Assembly (NCBI GenBank): GCA_002729415.1
Contig: PBXZ01000093.1
Coordinates: 1-31,381, forward strand
Direction: 5' to 3'
Source of the DNA: UBA9662 sp002729415
GTDB lineage: Bacteria; Poribacteria; WGA-4E; UBA9662
Length of the DNA: 31,381 bases
Part shown: positions 1 through 7,889 of the stretch, one piece after another
How positions within the stretch are numbered: the first letter of the stretch is position 1
Layout: every line of letters starts with the position of its first letter
Translations under genes and position numbers: made by a program
Notes under the pieces: model-generated
Told to the model about the DNA's origin: nothing
Databases searched by the model: none
The model's input: the letters and a program-made list of their open reading frames with translations, nothing else

Positions 1-1821
1 AACCGGACGCTGAAACTAGGAACTCAGTTCATGCATCTCGGCGAAGCTCTAGAAAAAAAACGACGTCGTTTGGTGGCACGTTTGGAGGTCAAAACTACTG
101 ATACGGAGGATCCTCAAGTGAATGTTTGGAAATTGATAGATGGGCCACGGGCTATTAGCCCTCCCGACTATTATTTGCTTTTCCGCGTCGAAAACTGGGA
201 TGTGTCGAAGGATTGGCAGACCCGCGTGGTATTTGAGGATGCGGATGGGGAGACTTATACCTATTCCACTACAGTTTGTCATGATCCGGAGGAGAAATCT
301 AATGTTAGTTTAGCTGCATTTACTGGTATGGGGGTGATGGGCCGTGTTGCCCATGCCCAAGTACCAAAAGTCAAGGGAGACGATATCATCGTCGGGCGTT
401 GGACACCAGCCAACGTTTGGATGCCTTTTGCCGAAGCGGTTGATGTTGTTGCAAAGCAGGAGGTTGATATCCTGTTTTTTACCGGAGATCAAATTTATCA
501 AGGGAAACCTTCTCCAACGGATCAGAGTCGCGCACCATATGAAGATTATCTGTATAAATGGTTGTTATGGCACTGGTCGTTTCGGGAACTGACTAATCAT
601 CTTCCCGCTATTGTCCAATCTGACGATCATGATGTTTATCATGGGAACATTTGGGGATGGGGCGGACGATTGTGTTTGACCAACAACAACCGAGATGGAG
701 GATATCTCTTTTCTCCTTATTTTGTCAACATGGTACACCGTACACAAGCTGGACATAATCCTGATCCTTATGATCCATCACCAGCCTTGAATGGTATCAG
801 CAATTATTACTGTAGCTTTAACTATGGAGGTGTTGGATTTGCCGTGCTTGAGGATCGTAAGTTCAAGACGCCTCCAAAAATCACCAATCCAGCTGAACAA
901 TTGTTATTGGGAGATAGGCAATTGCAATTTTTGAAAGAATGGGGCCAAGATTGGACCAATCAGAAGTTCAAAGTGGTTATTAGTCAAACCGTTTACGCTG
1001 CTATGCATGTCAACTTTGAAGGAAAACTAGCTCGGGATGCAGATACTAATGGATTTCCTAAAGTTGGTCGAGATCGTGCTGTTCGTTTGTTCCAGCGTTG
1101 TGGTGCGTTGGTGATCAGTGGAGACCAGCACTTGAGTACTTTTTCGCGTTTGGGAATCGAACGACCTTCTGACGCTGTCTATCAGTTCTGTGTGCCAGCA
1201 TTGGCCAATATCTTCTGGCGCTGGTTTTACCCTAGTTCAGTCGAAGATCCTCAAGGTGAGTTCGTTGATGCTTGGGGTAATTACTTCCGTATGATCGCCG
1301 TAGCTAATCCAGAAAGACGGGAGTTGCTGGATCAAAAGCTGAGACGGCGTTACGTCATCCCTAAAGCAGAAGCGAAGGGAGATTCGGGTGATTCGAAACG
1401 TGCCTGTCTTGGTGATGGATATGGGGTCGTTCGATTTGATAAAATACAACAAGAGATCACAGTTGAATGCTGGCCGCACAATGTAGGTCCTACTGGGGAG
1501 GGACAGCAGTTTCCTGGCTGGCCGGTCAAACTTAGGTTAGCGGACTTGGATGGCCGTCAACCTGTTGCATGGTTGCCTGATCTTAAAATAGAAGGAATCT
1601 CTGACCCTATCGTACAGATTATTGATCAAGAAAGCCAGGAAATAATCAAAGTGACGCGTGCTTTCAAGGGAATGTACCGCCCCGGTGTATATGATATGAA
1701 GAAGACCTATATCCTTAGAGTTGGTGAACCCCATTCAGGTACCCTGTGGTGGGAAGGGAAAAACCTGCAACCAACATCCAAACCGGGCCAAGAGGAACGC
1801 CTAGTTGTGCTGAAAAATTGA
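1..1821 (+). CDS. PhoD-like metallophosphatase, 5'-partial
   Basis: Likely a phosphodiesterase/alkaline phosphatase of the PhoD-like calcineurin superfamily. Metal-binding motifs are visible in the usual order, numbered from the ATG at 31: 'FFTGDQIYQG' near residue 150, 'QSDDHDVYHGN' near 197, and 'VISGDQHLST' near 362. The C-terminal 150 residues are a separate beta-rich part with 'GTLWWEGKN' near the end. The frame has no stop from the ATG at 31 back to base 1, and the first residues after 31 do not look like a signal peptide, so the true start probably lies outside the window. It ends with TGA at 1819-1821. Substrate is unknown; a phosphonate/phosphodiester or phospholipase D-like role are both possible. 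The family call is firm. Confidence 0.85.
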   Translation, partial: NRTLKLGTQFMHLGEALEKKRRRLVARLEVKTTDTEDPQVNVWKLIDGPRAISPPDYYLLFRVENWDVSKDWQTRVVFEDADGETYTYSTTVCHDPEEKSNVSLAAFTGMGVMGRVAHAQVPKVKGDDIIVGRWTPANVWMPFAEAVDVVAKQEVDILFFTGDQIYQGKPSPTDQSRAPYEDYLYKWLLWHWSFRELTNHLPAIVQSDDHDVYHGNIWGWGGRLCLTNNNRDGGYLFSPYFVNMVHRTQAGHNPDPYDPSPALNGISNYYCSFNYGGVGFAVLEDRKFKTPPKITNPAEQLLLGDRQLQFLKEWGQDWTNQKFKVVISQTVYAAMHVNFEGKLARDADTNGFPKVGRDRAVRLFQRCGALVISGDQHLSTFSRLGIERPSDAVYQFCVPALANIFWRWFYPSSVEDPQGEFVDAWGNYFRMIAVANPERRELLDQKLRRRYVIPKAEAKGDSGDSKRACLGDGYGVVRFDKIQQEITVECWPHNVGPTGEGQQFPGWPVKLRLADLDGRQPVAWLPDLKIEGISDPIVQIIDQESQEIIKVTRAFKGMYRPGVYDMKKTYILRVGEPHSGTLWWEGKNLQPTSKPGQEERLVVLKN

Positions 1822-2207
1822 CTTTTCTTTGGTTGGTTTGCAACTGATACTGATTTGGAAATGCCAGTCAGCAAATTTCTGACAGGGGTAAGGGGTAAAT
1901 CGAGCCAAGGCTACCCAAGGACAATGAATATACTCACTAGGCTATCGCAAATGGCAGTCCGGTATGCTGTCTCTAATGAGAATAGGCTTGCCGATTTCTC
2001 GATGGACTTCTCGAAAGTGTTCTTCGAATCTCGGATTCCATCCGCCTCGCCGAATGGCAACAACTTGAATGGGTTGCTATTAAAAGCGTTTTTGATATCT
2101 GATGTCGAATTTTATCATAAATTGCTTAGTCAATTATGCTAAAATCCACAAGTAGGATATGTTCTCGACATTTCCTTGAAAAGTGTCGCAGAGTGAGGAA
2201 TATTTCA
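1822..2207. other. Gene-poor gap with possible decayed coding remnant
   Basis: This stretch holds no gene I trust. A 95-codon frame beginning with TTG at 1855 is open to 2142, but it lacks a Shine-Dalgarno sequence and resembles nothing I recognise. In the next frame, around 1990-2020, the DNA reads 'GLPISRWTSRK', which recalls the linker after the helix-turn-helix part of IS630-type transposases; a stop follows soon after. The end of the gap carries a TGC-TAAAAT extended -10-like element at 2137-2145, before the enolase-family gene. Confidence 0.35.
2137..2145 (+). promoter_or_regulatory. Extended -10-like element upstream of enolase-family gene
   Basis: TGC followed by TAAAAT fits an extended -10 promoter (TGnTAnnnT). 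It sits about 63 bases before the ATG at 2208. I see no good -35 at 17 bases, so the assignment is tentative. Confidence 0.3.
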
Positions 2208-3338
2208 ATGATAATCACACAGGTAGATATTTGGACGGTTGTGGTACCAGTGTTTCCAGAAACTGTGCACAGTGAAGAATATGGCGGATATCCTGACTGG
2301 GCACGGGTTCCCAAGCAGATCATCCGGCTTCATACTGACGAAGGCTTCACTGGTATTGGGGAAACCGGACGGGGACAGTCAAAAGAATCAGTTTCTCAAG
2401 CTGCTGAACAGCTGAAAAATAGAGATGTAATGAAGATGTGTCTGCAGAATGTTTTCCGCCAAGAGCCGCTAAAACCAACGCCTGAAGCGCCAAGTCAATG
2501 GGAAATTGATCTTGGACCGTATCCGGCTGGATATGAAGCGTTTGAAACAGCAATCTTTGACCTCATCGGTAAACGGCTGGNAGTTCCTATCCACAAGTTA
2601 CTAGGGGGGGCTTGCCGGGAANAAGTGAGGGCNGATTTTTGGATCGGGCATCAGACCCCCGAAGATACAAGACGCAGCACCAAGNTNGCGATTGNGCGTG
2701 GTTTTACNGGGCTCAAAACTAAATGCCGGATNCAAGAGCCAATGGTTGANAGNTTAAGAGCAATCTGGGAGNTTGGNGGNTCTGANTTCAAAGTAACGGT
2801 TGATCCAAATGAACGCTTTNATACNGTTGAGCAGACGCTTGANCTGGCNGNCCAGTTAAAAGAACTTGATAANGTTGAGGTCTTTGAGGATCCAATACCG
2901 AAAAAAGGNTTNCGGGATGANGTCNTGGCNCAGTATCGGTACATGAGAGAGATGCTGCCGTTTCCNCTGGCTTTGCACTTGAGTAATCCATCAGANNTNA
3001 TCAAGGCGATCCGTGCTGATGCNATTGACTATCTCAACCTCGGTGGTTCGATGGTCAACTTTGNTAAANCNGCAGCTATTGCTCAAGCAGCTGACATTCC
3101 NGTATGGCANGGTTCAGGAAANGATCTTGGTATNCTAGAGANATCTTACCTGCACGCNGCAAGCGTAGCCNCNAATTGCCTTCTGGCAAGTGATTTNGTC
3201 GGTAGTTGGACACGCGTCGATGATTTGATTGTTGAAGGATTTACTTTTACNAATGGTTATACACTTGTACCTCAAACACCTGGGTTGGGTTGCGAGNTGG
3301 ATCTGGACGCNCTAGAGAAGTACCGTGTAGATGGNTAG
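2208..3338 (+). CDS. Mandelate racemase/muconate lactonizing enzyme family protein
   Basis: An enolase-superfamily enzyme, probably a sugar-acid dehydratase, racemase or cycloisomerase acting in the cytoplasm. The N-terminal capping domain covers about residues 1-125 ('GGYPDWARVPKQIIRLHTDE'). The barrel shows the KxK-type motif 'GLKTKCR', metal ligand Asp in 'VTVDPNERF' and metal ligand Glu in 'VEVFEDPIP'. Where most relatives have the third acidic ligand, this one reads 'LALHLSNPS'. A possible catalytic His lies in 'VW(H/Q)GSG', where the codon is CAN. The ATG at 2208 is chosen over an in-frame ATG at 2136 because GAGG at 2195-2198 is 9 bases upstream and homology starts at 'MIITQVDIWTV'. 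The protein is 376 residues, a normal length. Many codons contain N, so the sequence is incomplete. Specificity cannot be told. Confidence 0.85.
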   Translation: MIITQVDIWTVVVPVFPETVHSEEYGGYPDWARVPKQIIRLHTDEGFTGIGETGRGQSKESVSQAAEQLKNRDVMKMCLQNVFRQEPLKPTPEAPSQWEIDLGPYPAGYEAFETAIFDLIGKRLXVPIHKLLGGACREXVRXDFWIGHQTPEDTRRSTKXAIXRGFXGLKTKCRXQEPMVXXLRAIWEXXXSXFKVTVDPNERFXXVEQTLXLXXQLKELDXVEVFEDPIPKKXXRDXVXXQYRYMREMLPFXLALHLSNPSXXIKAIRADXIDYLNLGGSMVNFXKXAAIAQAADIXVWXGSGXDLGXLEXSYLHXASVAXNCLLASDXVGSWTRVDDLIVEGFTFXNGYTLVPQTPGLGCEXDLDXLEKYRVDX

Positions 3339-3571
3339 GTAACATCAATACAAAACCCATTACGTNAGCTGAATTACCGTTGNATAGTGCTTCNATTNGA
3401 GTTAAGCCAAATNCCTAGANTTCAAATTGGATTGTACTTGNAATTCGGATNGNNNATGGTATNACTNAAAAACNANTCANGATTAAGTTTAGCCTATAAT
3501 TCACCTTGCAATTTGTACNAGAGAACCCTGAGTANTACCTGAATTTTNGGTNTCTAATTTTTTNATGNCTA

Positions 3572-3580
3572 TGTTATAAT
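3572..3580 (+). promoter_or_regulatory. Extended -10 promoter of the aminotransferase operon
   Basis: TGT followed by a perfect TATAAT at 3575-3580 forms an extended -10 element. The -35 area around 3552 is blurred by N bases and not recognisable. Transcription would start near 3587, about 27 bases before the ATG at 3614. A purine-rich CGGAGGG ribosome binding site lies between. Confidence 0.55.
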
Positions 3581-3613
3581 CTGCNGTTANGTGNAGAAAA
3601 NCGGAGGGTANGA

Positions 3614-4837
3614 ATGAAAGATCAACCTGCTGTTAGCGGNGGTATTCCTGTTAGNCANAACAAATCTTGGCCTAGTTGGCCTATAGTAACTGANANGGAA
3701 TGGGAANCAGACATTGAACCGAANATGCGTGAAGTGTACTTGAGNCGNAATGAAGGTNTTTCTGGNTCAAAAGCAANNGAATTCAGTCAACTTTATGCTA
3801 GATATACAGGGACAGCTTATGCCACATTTATGCCACATGGTACNGATTCGATTAGCGCNGCGCTGGCTGGCNCACTAGATTTGGANGGNCTAGGAGAAGG
3901 TGGTGAAGTAATTGTTCCAAACTATACTTTCGTGGCTACGGCAAGTGCTGTACTTGATCAGCGATGTACTGTCACCTTTGTCGATATTGATGCCGATAAC
4001 TTCACAATCAATCCTGCAGATCTTGAAGAGGCAATTACTGATCGAACACGTGCCATAGTTGTTGTGCATTTGGGTGGTCATCCCGCGGATATGGAGGCCA
4101 TAAACCAGATTGCACAACGACATAACCTGAAAATTATTGAAGATTGCGCTCAAGCTCATGGTGCCGAATCTCACGGCCGAAAAGTAGGATCTCTGGGCGA
4201 TATTGGCGCTTTCAGTTTTCAATCTTCGAAGAACCTCACCTCGGGTGAAGGCGGTATGGTAACTACTAACGACAAAGAATCTCACAACCTCGTTCACGCA
4301 TTTATGAATGTTGGCCGTGCTCCTGACGGCGCTCGCTGGGAATATCCAAGACTTGGTTGGAATTATCGGCCATCAGAGTACTTAGCGGCACTGCTATTGG
4401 TTCGCTTGGAAAAGCTGGAAGAGCAGACAGATATTCGCAATCAGAATGCCGCTTATCTCTTTAACGAATTGAAACAAATTGAAGGGATAACACCTCCAAA
4501 GCTCGAATCATGGGTAACCAAGCATGGGTATCACTTATATATGATGAAGTATAATGCAGAAGGGTTCGGTGGAAAACCACGCAGTGAATTTCTGTCTGCG
4601 CTTAATGCTGAAGGTATACCATGCTCCAGCGGGTATGGATCCCCACTTTCAAGAGAGGGGGGCATAAAGCGTGTTGCTGAACTATATCCTAAAATAATAA
4701 GAGAGTTTCCATGCCCAAATACAGAACGGGTTTGTGCCGAGAGCGTTTGGCTCTTTCAAAATATCTTGCTTGGGTCTAGATCGGATATGGACGATATCGT
4801 GGAAGCGATTGCCAAGATCCAAAAAGCATGGAACTAA
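3614..4837 (+). CDS. DegT/DnrJ/EryC1/StrS family PLP aminotransferase
   Basis: A fold-type I, PLP-dependent sugar aminotransferase of 407 residues, of the kind that transfers an amino group to a keto-sugar nucleotide or to a carbocycle such as AHBA/scyllo-inosose precursors. Visible features are the cofactor region 'VPNYTFVATASAVL', 'VVHLGGHPADM', the PLP-contact 'EDCAQAHGAE', and the lysine that would carry PLP at residue 206 in 'FSFQSSKNLTSGEGGM'. The ATG at 3614 is chosen because GGAGGG at 3603-3608 is well placed; the frame is open further upstream but that part has no family similarity. The first 90 codons contain many N positions. It leads a + strand run and the next gene starts only 9 bases after its stop. 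With a glycosyltransferase at the end of the run, a role in making an amino sugar for a surface glycan is plausible but inferred. Confidence 0.88.
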   Translation: MKDQPAVSXGIPVXXNKSWPSWPIVTXXEWEXDIEPXMREVYLXXNEGXSXSKAXEFSQLYARYTGTAYATFMPHGXDSISXALAGXLDLXXLGEGGEVIVPNYTFVATASAVLDQRCTVTFVDIDADNFTINPADLEEAITDRTRAIVVVHLGGHPADMEAINQIAQRHNLKIIEDCAQAHGAESHGRKVGSLGDIGAFSFQSSKNLTSGEGGMVTTNDKESHNLVHAFMNVGRAPDGARWEYPRLGWNYRPSEYLAALLLVRLEKLEEQTDIRNQNAAYLFNELKQIEGITPPKLESWVTKHGYHLYMMKYNAEGFGGKPRSEFLSALNAEGIPCSSGYGSPLSREGGIKRVAELYPKIIREFPCPNTERVCAESVWLFQNILLGSRSDMDDIVEAIAKIQKAWN

Positions 4838-4846
4838 ACAGCAAGC

Positions 4847-5710
4847 TTGATTGAGATCAAACCAATCAGCGATTTTAACCTGTACCATACTTTGAGTTGT
4901 GGACAGGCATTTCGCTGGTATGAAGATGACGGTTGGTTCTATGGTATTGTTAATGATAAATTATTGAAAATCTGTCAAGAGGATAGTACGCTTCTCGTCG
5001 AAAGTTCCGACGAATCAGATCCGAAAAAACTTCAGCAATATCTTTGGCATTATTTTGATCTTGGTCGTGATTTATCAAGAATTCTTGATTCGATCAACAA
5101 GGATCAATATATGAACGCTTCGGTTGGAGTATGTCGAGGTATGCGAATAATGAACCAAGACCTGTGGGAATGTCTCGGTTCATTTATCCTTTCCCAGAAC
5201 AATAATGTTCCGAGGATCAAGCAGATGATCCGGAAAATNTCAGAGGAGTTTGGCAATCCTATATCGTTGGATGGATATACTGACTACACATTTCCAACGC
5301 CAGAAATGATAACGAATGGTTCCGTTGATCAGCTTTTNCAGTGTGGTCTTGGTTATCGCGCCTCATATCTATTTAATGTTGCTACAGTGGTTGCCGAAAG
5401 ACAACTTGATCTAGATTGGCTCAAGAGTCAGTCGTACTTGGTGGCAAAACAGGAGTTGATGTCACTTAGAGGAATTGGTGATAAAGTTGCTGATTGTGTN
5501 TCTCTCTTTTCGTTAGGACATGGTGAGGCTTTACCAATCGACGTCTGGGTGAGAAGAATTACCGAGAGGCTTTACCTGAAACGAAAAGCGTCAAAACGTC
5601 AAATTCTTGAGTTCTTCCATAGCTACTTCGGTGAATACATTGGATATGCACAACAATACCTTTTTCATTATGCACGAACAGTTGGATTTAAAGAATTATT
5701 AGATCACTAA
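4847..5710 (+). CDS. ogg: 8-oxoguanine DNA glycosylase/AP lyase (OGG1-type)
   Basis: A bifunctional base-excision repair glycosylase removing 8-oxoguanine. The N-terminal OGG domain is seen at residues 1-110 ('LSCGQAFRWYEDDGW'), followed by 'SQNNNVPRIKQMIRK' and the OGG hallmark 'CGLGYRASYL'. The helix-hairpin-helix reads 'LRGIGDKVADC', with the likely Schiff-base lysine at residue 213 (equivalent to human Lys249). The catalytic Asp is residue 232 in 'LPIDVWVRR' (human Asp268). A Trp stands where human OGG1 has His270, a change I associate with bacterial members. The start is TTG at 4847, in the same frame as the preceding gene and 9 bases after its TAA; no good Shine-Dalgarno is seen, so translational coupling is likely. 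Length 287 matches bacterial OGG1 proteins. The family call is firm. Confidence 0.88.
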   Translation: MIEIKPISDFNLYHTLSCGQAFRWYEDDGWFYGIVNDKLLKICQEDSTLLVESSDESDPKKLQQYLWHYFDLGRDLSRILDSINKDQYMNASVGVCRGMRIMNQDLWECLGSFILSQNNNVPRIKQMIRKXSEEFGNPISLDGYTDYTFPTPEMITNGSVDQLXQCGLGYRASYLFNVATVVAERQLDLDWLKSQSYLVAKQELMSLRGIGDKVADCXSLFSLGHGEALPIDVWVRRITERLYLKRKASKRQILEFFHSYFGEYIGYAQQYLFHYARTVGFKELLDH

Positions 5711-5730
5711 ACAATAAAGGAGGAATAACT

Positions 5731-6255
5731 GTGCTTGAAGAACAACAAGGAAATGATATGCTCGGGCTTTTAGAAGATCGGATTGAGCAATCAATTAACC
5801 TAATCCATCGTTTACGGCAGGATAAGTCAGCGTTAGAAGAAGAGGTTGATCGGCTTCAGGATGAAATTCGCCAACGAGATTTGAAGGTTCAAGAAATTGA
5901 AGCACAAAATGATTCGTTAAAGGACACAGAGNCCGAATTATATCAATTGAAAGTCAAACAGACTGAANCACAAGAAGAAACTGAACGCGAAAAGAAAGAG
6001 CTTCGATCTCGGCTTGAAGGAATTATGGAGTTGCTTGACGGAGTTAANAGNGAAGACACCNTNGAAGACACTCCGGGAGAGACCTTGGAAGACACTCTGG
6101 AAGACGCTCCGGAACCGACACTCCGCCAGATCAACAAAGCTTTCTTAAACTTCAAGAAGAGGATGAAAGCTAAGAATTCAGATGTTGCGAGTGTTAGTAA
6201 TATCCCACTCCTACATCATGAAACCATANCGGCGAAAATTTGCACTGATTGCTGA
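5731..6255 (+). CDS. Coiled-coil protein with ZapB-like N-terminus and EDTL repeats
   Basis: A 174-residue soluble, mostly coiled-coil protein. Residues 10-105 form a continuous heptad-rich helix ('LLEDRIEQSINLIHRLRQDK' then 'LEEEVDRLQDEI'), reminiscent of the small cell-division factor ZapB, though no zapA lies beside it. Residues 108-131 are a run of six acidic four-residue repeats (EDTx). The end is basic ('FLNFKKRMKAKN'). The GTG start at 5731 has an excellent AAAGGAGG at 5716-5723. The last 74 bases overlap the next gene, and the tail after about residue 150 looks unlike the rest, so a sequencing frameshift near 6150-6180 is possible and the true protein may stop earlier. Function is not established. 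Confidence 0.65.
   Translation: MLEEQQGNDMLGLLEDRIEQSINLIHRLRQDKSALEEEVDRLQDEIRQRDLKVQEIEAQNDSLKDTEXELYQLKVKQTEXQEETEREKKELRSRLEGIMELLDGVXXEDTXEDTPGETLEDTLEDAPEPTLRQINKAFLNFKKRMKAKNSDVASVSNIPLLHHETIXAKICTDC
6052..6123 (+). repeat. Six tandem 12-bp units encoding EDTx
   Basis: Six imperfect 12-bp units follow one another in frame (6052, 6064, 6076, 6088, 6100, 6112), each close to GAAGACACTCTG and encoding four residues: EDTx, EDTP, GETL, EDTL, EDAP, EPTL. The array lies within the coiled-coil gene, between the helix and the basic tail. It could change in copy number by slippage. Confidence 0.75.
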
Positions 6256-7309
6256 AAACACTAACGTTAATATCCGAGTCATATGCCCTAATCGATGGTT
6301 CGAGAGTTTTCAGGAAATTGTCTTTGAACCAGAACCAGAAACGTGTTGTGAAGAATTCGCTTACCCAATTCGGTTTTCCGGTTACGGAAGTCGGTTTTTC
6401 TATCGTGAAAATATCATTCCCCATTTCCGCGATTTCCAACCTGATATCATTCATCTCGAAGAAGAAGCTTGGAGTTTGAACGCTCTCCAAANAATTCGTN
6501 TCAAAAACAAGTATTGTCCTCAGAGTCGNTTCATTTTCCGTACATCCCTTAGCGTGGACATNAAGCAAAGNTTCGGTTTNTTCCCTATGTGGATAGAGAA
6601 AAAGGTCTTTAATCATACAGATATGGCATTTCCACTTAGTGAGAATGGGGTCAATATTTTAAGACGCCGTGGTTATACCAAAGAAGTNACCGTTTTTCCA
6701 AACGGTGTTGATTTGCGTATGTTCTACAAAATGAAGATGGAAGACCTGCGATCCGAGTTGGGACTTGATCAAACCTTCGTGATTGGATATGTTGGTCGCA
6801 TTCTCAGGATGAAGGGATTAGACACGTTGGTTGAAGCCANTGCCCAGTTGAANATGAACTGTAAAATTTTGCTGGTTGGACGTGGTGAGTACAGATCCGA
6901 GCTGGAAAAGCTAGCCGATCAACTCGTTATATCTGAGCGGATTGTGTGGATAGATGGTGTGCCTCCTGAGGATGTGCCGAAATATGTAAATTGCATGGAT
7001 ACATTGGTCTTACCCTCACGAACAACACCCGATTGGGTCGAATTTTTCGGTCGAGTATTGGTAGAAGCAATGGCATGTCAAGTTCCTGTTATTGGCTCAG
7101 ATTCCGGAGAAATTCCCAACGTGATCGGTAATGCAGGTTTAACTTTTCCCGAAGGAGAGGCGAAGTTGCTAGCTGACCAAATCCAGATGATAGCTCAAGA
7201 TCTGGTTTTACGATCGAATCTAATTCAACTCGGTTTAGAGCGAGTTGAAGAATTTTCTTGGGAAACTATTGCCCAACGTACCCTAGAGGTTTACCGAGAT
7301 TTAGTTTAA
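6182..7309 (+). CDS. Glycosyltransferase family 4
   Basis: A 375-residue GT-B retaining glycosyltransferase, cytoplasmic or membrane-associated, probably adding a sugar to a surface glycan. The N-terminal Rossmann domain starts 'MLRVLVISHSYIMKP'. The C-terminal donor-binding domain shows 'FPNGVDLRMF', 'VGRILRMKGLDTLVEA', 'ILLVGRGEYRSELEKL' and the EX7E-type region 'EFFGRVLVEAMACQVPVIGS', followed by 'SGEIPNVIG'. The ATG at 6182 fits the family start although it overlaps the upstream gene by 74 bases and has no close Shine-Dalgarno. It is the last gene of the + strand run that begins with the aminotransferase. Sugar specificity is unknown. Confidence 0.88.
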   Translation: MLRVLVISHSYIMKPXRRKFALIAENTNVNIRVICPNRWFESFQEIVFEPEPETCCEEFAYPIRFSGYGSRFFYRENIIPHFRDFQPDIIHLEEEAWSLNALQXIRXKNKYCPQSXFIFRTSLSVDXKQXFGXFPMWIEKKVFNHTDMAFPLSENGVNILRRRGYTKEXTVFPNGVDLRMFYKMKMEDLRSELGLDQTFVIGYVGRILRMKGLDTLVEAXAQLXMNCKILLVGRGEYRSELEKLADQLVISERIVWIDGVPPEDVPKYVNCMDTLVLPSRTTPDWVEFFGRVLVEAMACQVPVIGSDSGEIPNVIGNAGLTFPEGEAKLLADQIQMIAQDLVLRSNLIQLGLERVEEFSWETIAQRTLEVYRDLV

Positions 7310-7316
7310 CAAACTT

Positions 7317-7330
7317 GGCATGAAAATGCC
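7317..7330. terminator. Small hairpin between convergent genes
   Basis: GGCAT and ATGCC form a 5-bp stem closed by a GAAA tetraloop in the 33-base gap between convergent genes. There is no T-run, so it is at best a weak or factor-dependent bidirectional terminator. Confidence 0.25.
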
Positions 7331-7342
7331 CTCTCTACCCCA

Positions 7343-7870
7343 CTACCTAATGACTTCCCAAGCTAGATGCTGGAGTTCTGGTTTAATCAGCTTTTCCCAC
7401 GCTAGTTCAACAGCCTTTGGGGAACCAGGTACTGAAACAATTAACTTTCCTCGATAAACTCCAGCGGTTGCACGTGAGAGCATAGCAGCGGCACCGACCT
7501 GTTCGTAACTCAGCATGCGAAACAACTCTCCGAAACCAGCAAGTCGTTTCTCTAGTTTACGATCGAGCACATCGAAAGTGCGATCACGAGGTGTAATACC
7601 CGTTCCACCATTGAAAATGATGATTCTTGCTTTCCTTTCAACAAGTTGTTCAAGTATACTCTCAATCTGATCCGGTTCATCCTTCACAATATCATAGTCT
7701 GTAATTGAATGACCTTCTTTCGTTAATTCTTCACGCAAGTAAATACCGTTAATATCATCTTCGGGTGTTCGCGTGTCACTGACTGTTACAATAGCAACTT
7801 CAACAGATTCTTCCTGCTCAGCTGCTATCTGGCGATGTTTTTGCGCACCTTGTATGTTTTGATTCGACAT
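7343..7870 (-). CDS. moaB: Molybdenum cofactor biosynthesis protein MoaB/MogA family
   Basis: A 175-residue MoCF-domain protein that would adenylylate molybdopterin or support that step in molybdenum cofactor synthesis. The domain begins after a polar extension of about 22 residues ('VEVAIVTVSDTRTPEDDING'). The molybdopterin-binding signature 'FNGGTGITPRDRTFDV' is intact near residue 87, as is 'SVPGSPKAVELAWEKL' near 147. Length and the 'GGTGITPRD' form favour MoaB over the larger MoeA. The ATG at 7870 follows AGGAGAG at good spacing. It is the last gene of the long minus-strand run, 19 bases after the glycosyltransferase, with no other Moco gene in the window. Confidence 0.9.
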   Translation of the reverse strand: MSNQNIQGAQKHRQIAAEQEESVEVAIVTVSDTRTPEDDINGIYLREELTKEGHSITDYDIVKDEPDQIESILEQLVERKARIIIFNGGTGITPRDRTFDVLDRKLEKRLAGFGELFRMLSYEQVGAAAMLSRATAGVYRGKLIVSVPGSPKAVELAWEKLIKPELQHLAWEVIR

Positions 7871-7889
7871 GATTTTTCTCTCCTAAATC

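Noticed and set aside
1855..2142. 95-codon frame starting with TTG
   Set aside because: No ribosome binding site, no recognisable family, and other frames in the same stretch look at least as protein-like; treated as non-coding gap.
3506..3613. Longer N-terminus for the aminotransferase
   Set aside because: Would include the TATAAT promoter and the ribosome binding site within the coding region; the family starts at the ATG at 3614.
3890..4297. 135-codon frame on the minus strand
   Set aside because: Lies wholly inside the well-supported aminotransferase gene and resembles nothing.
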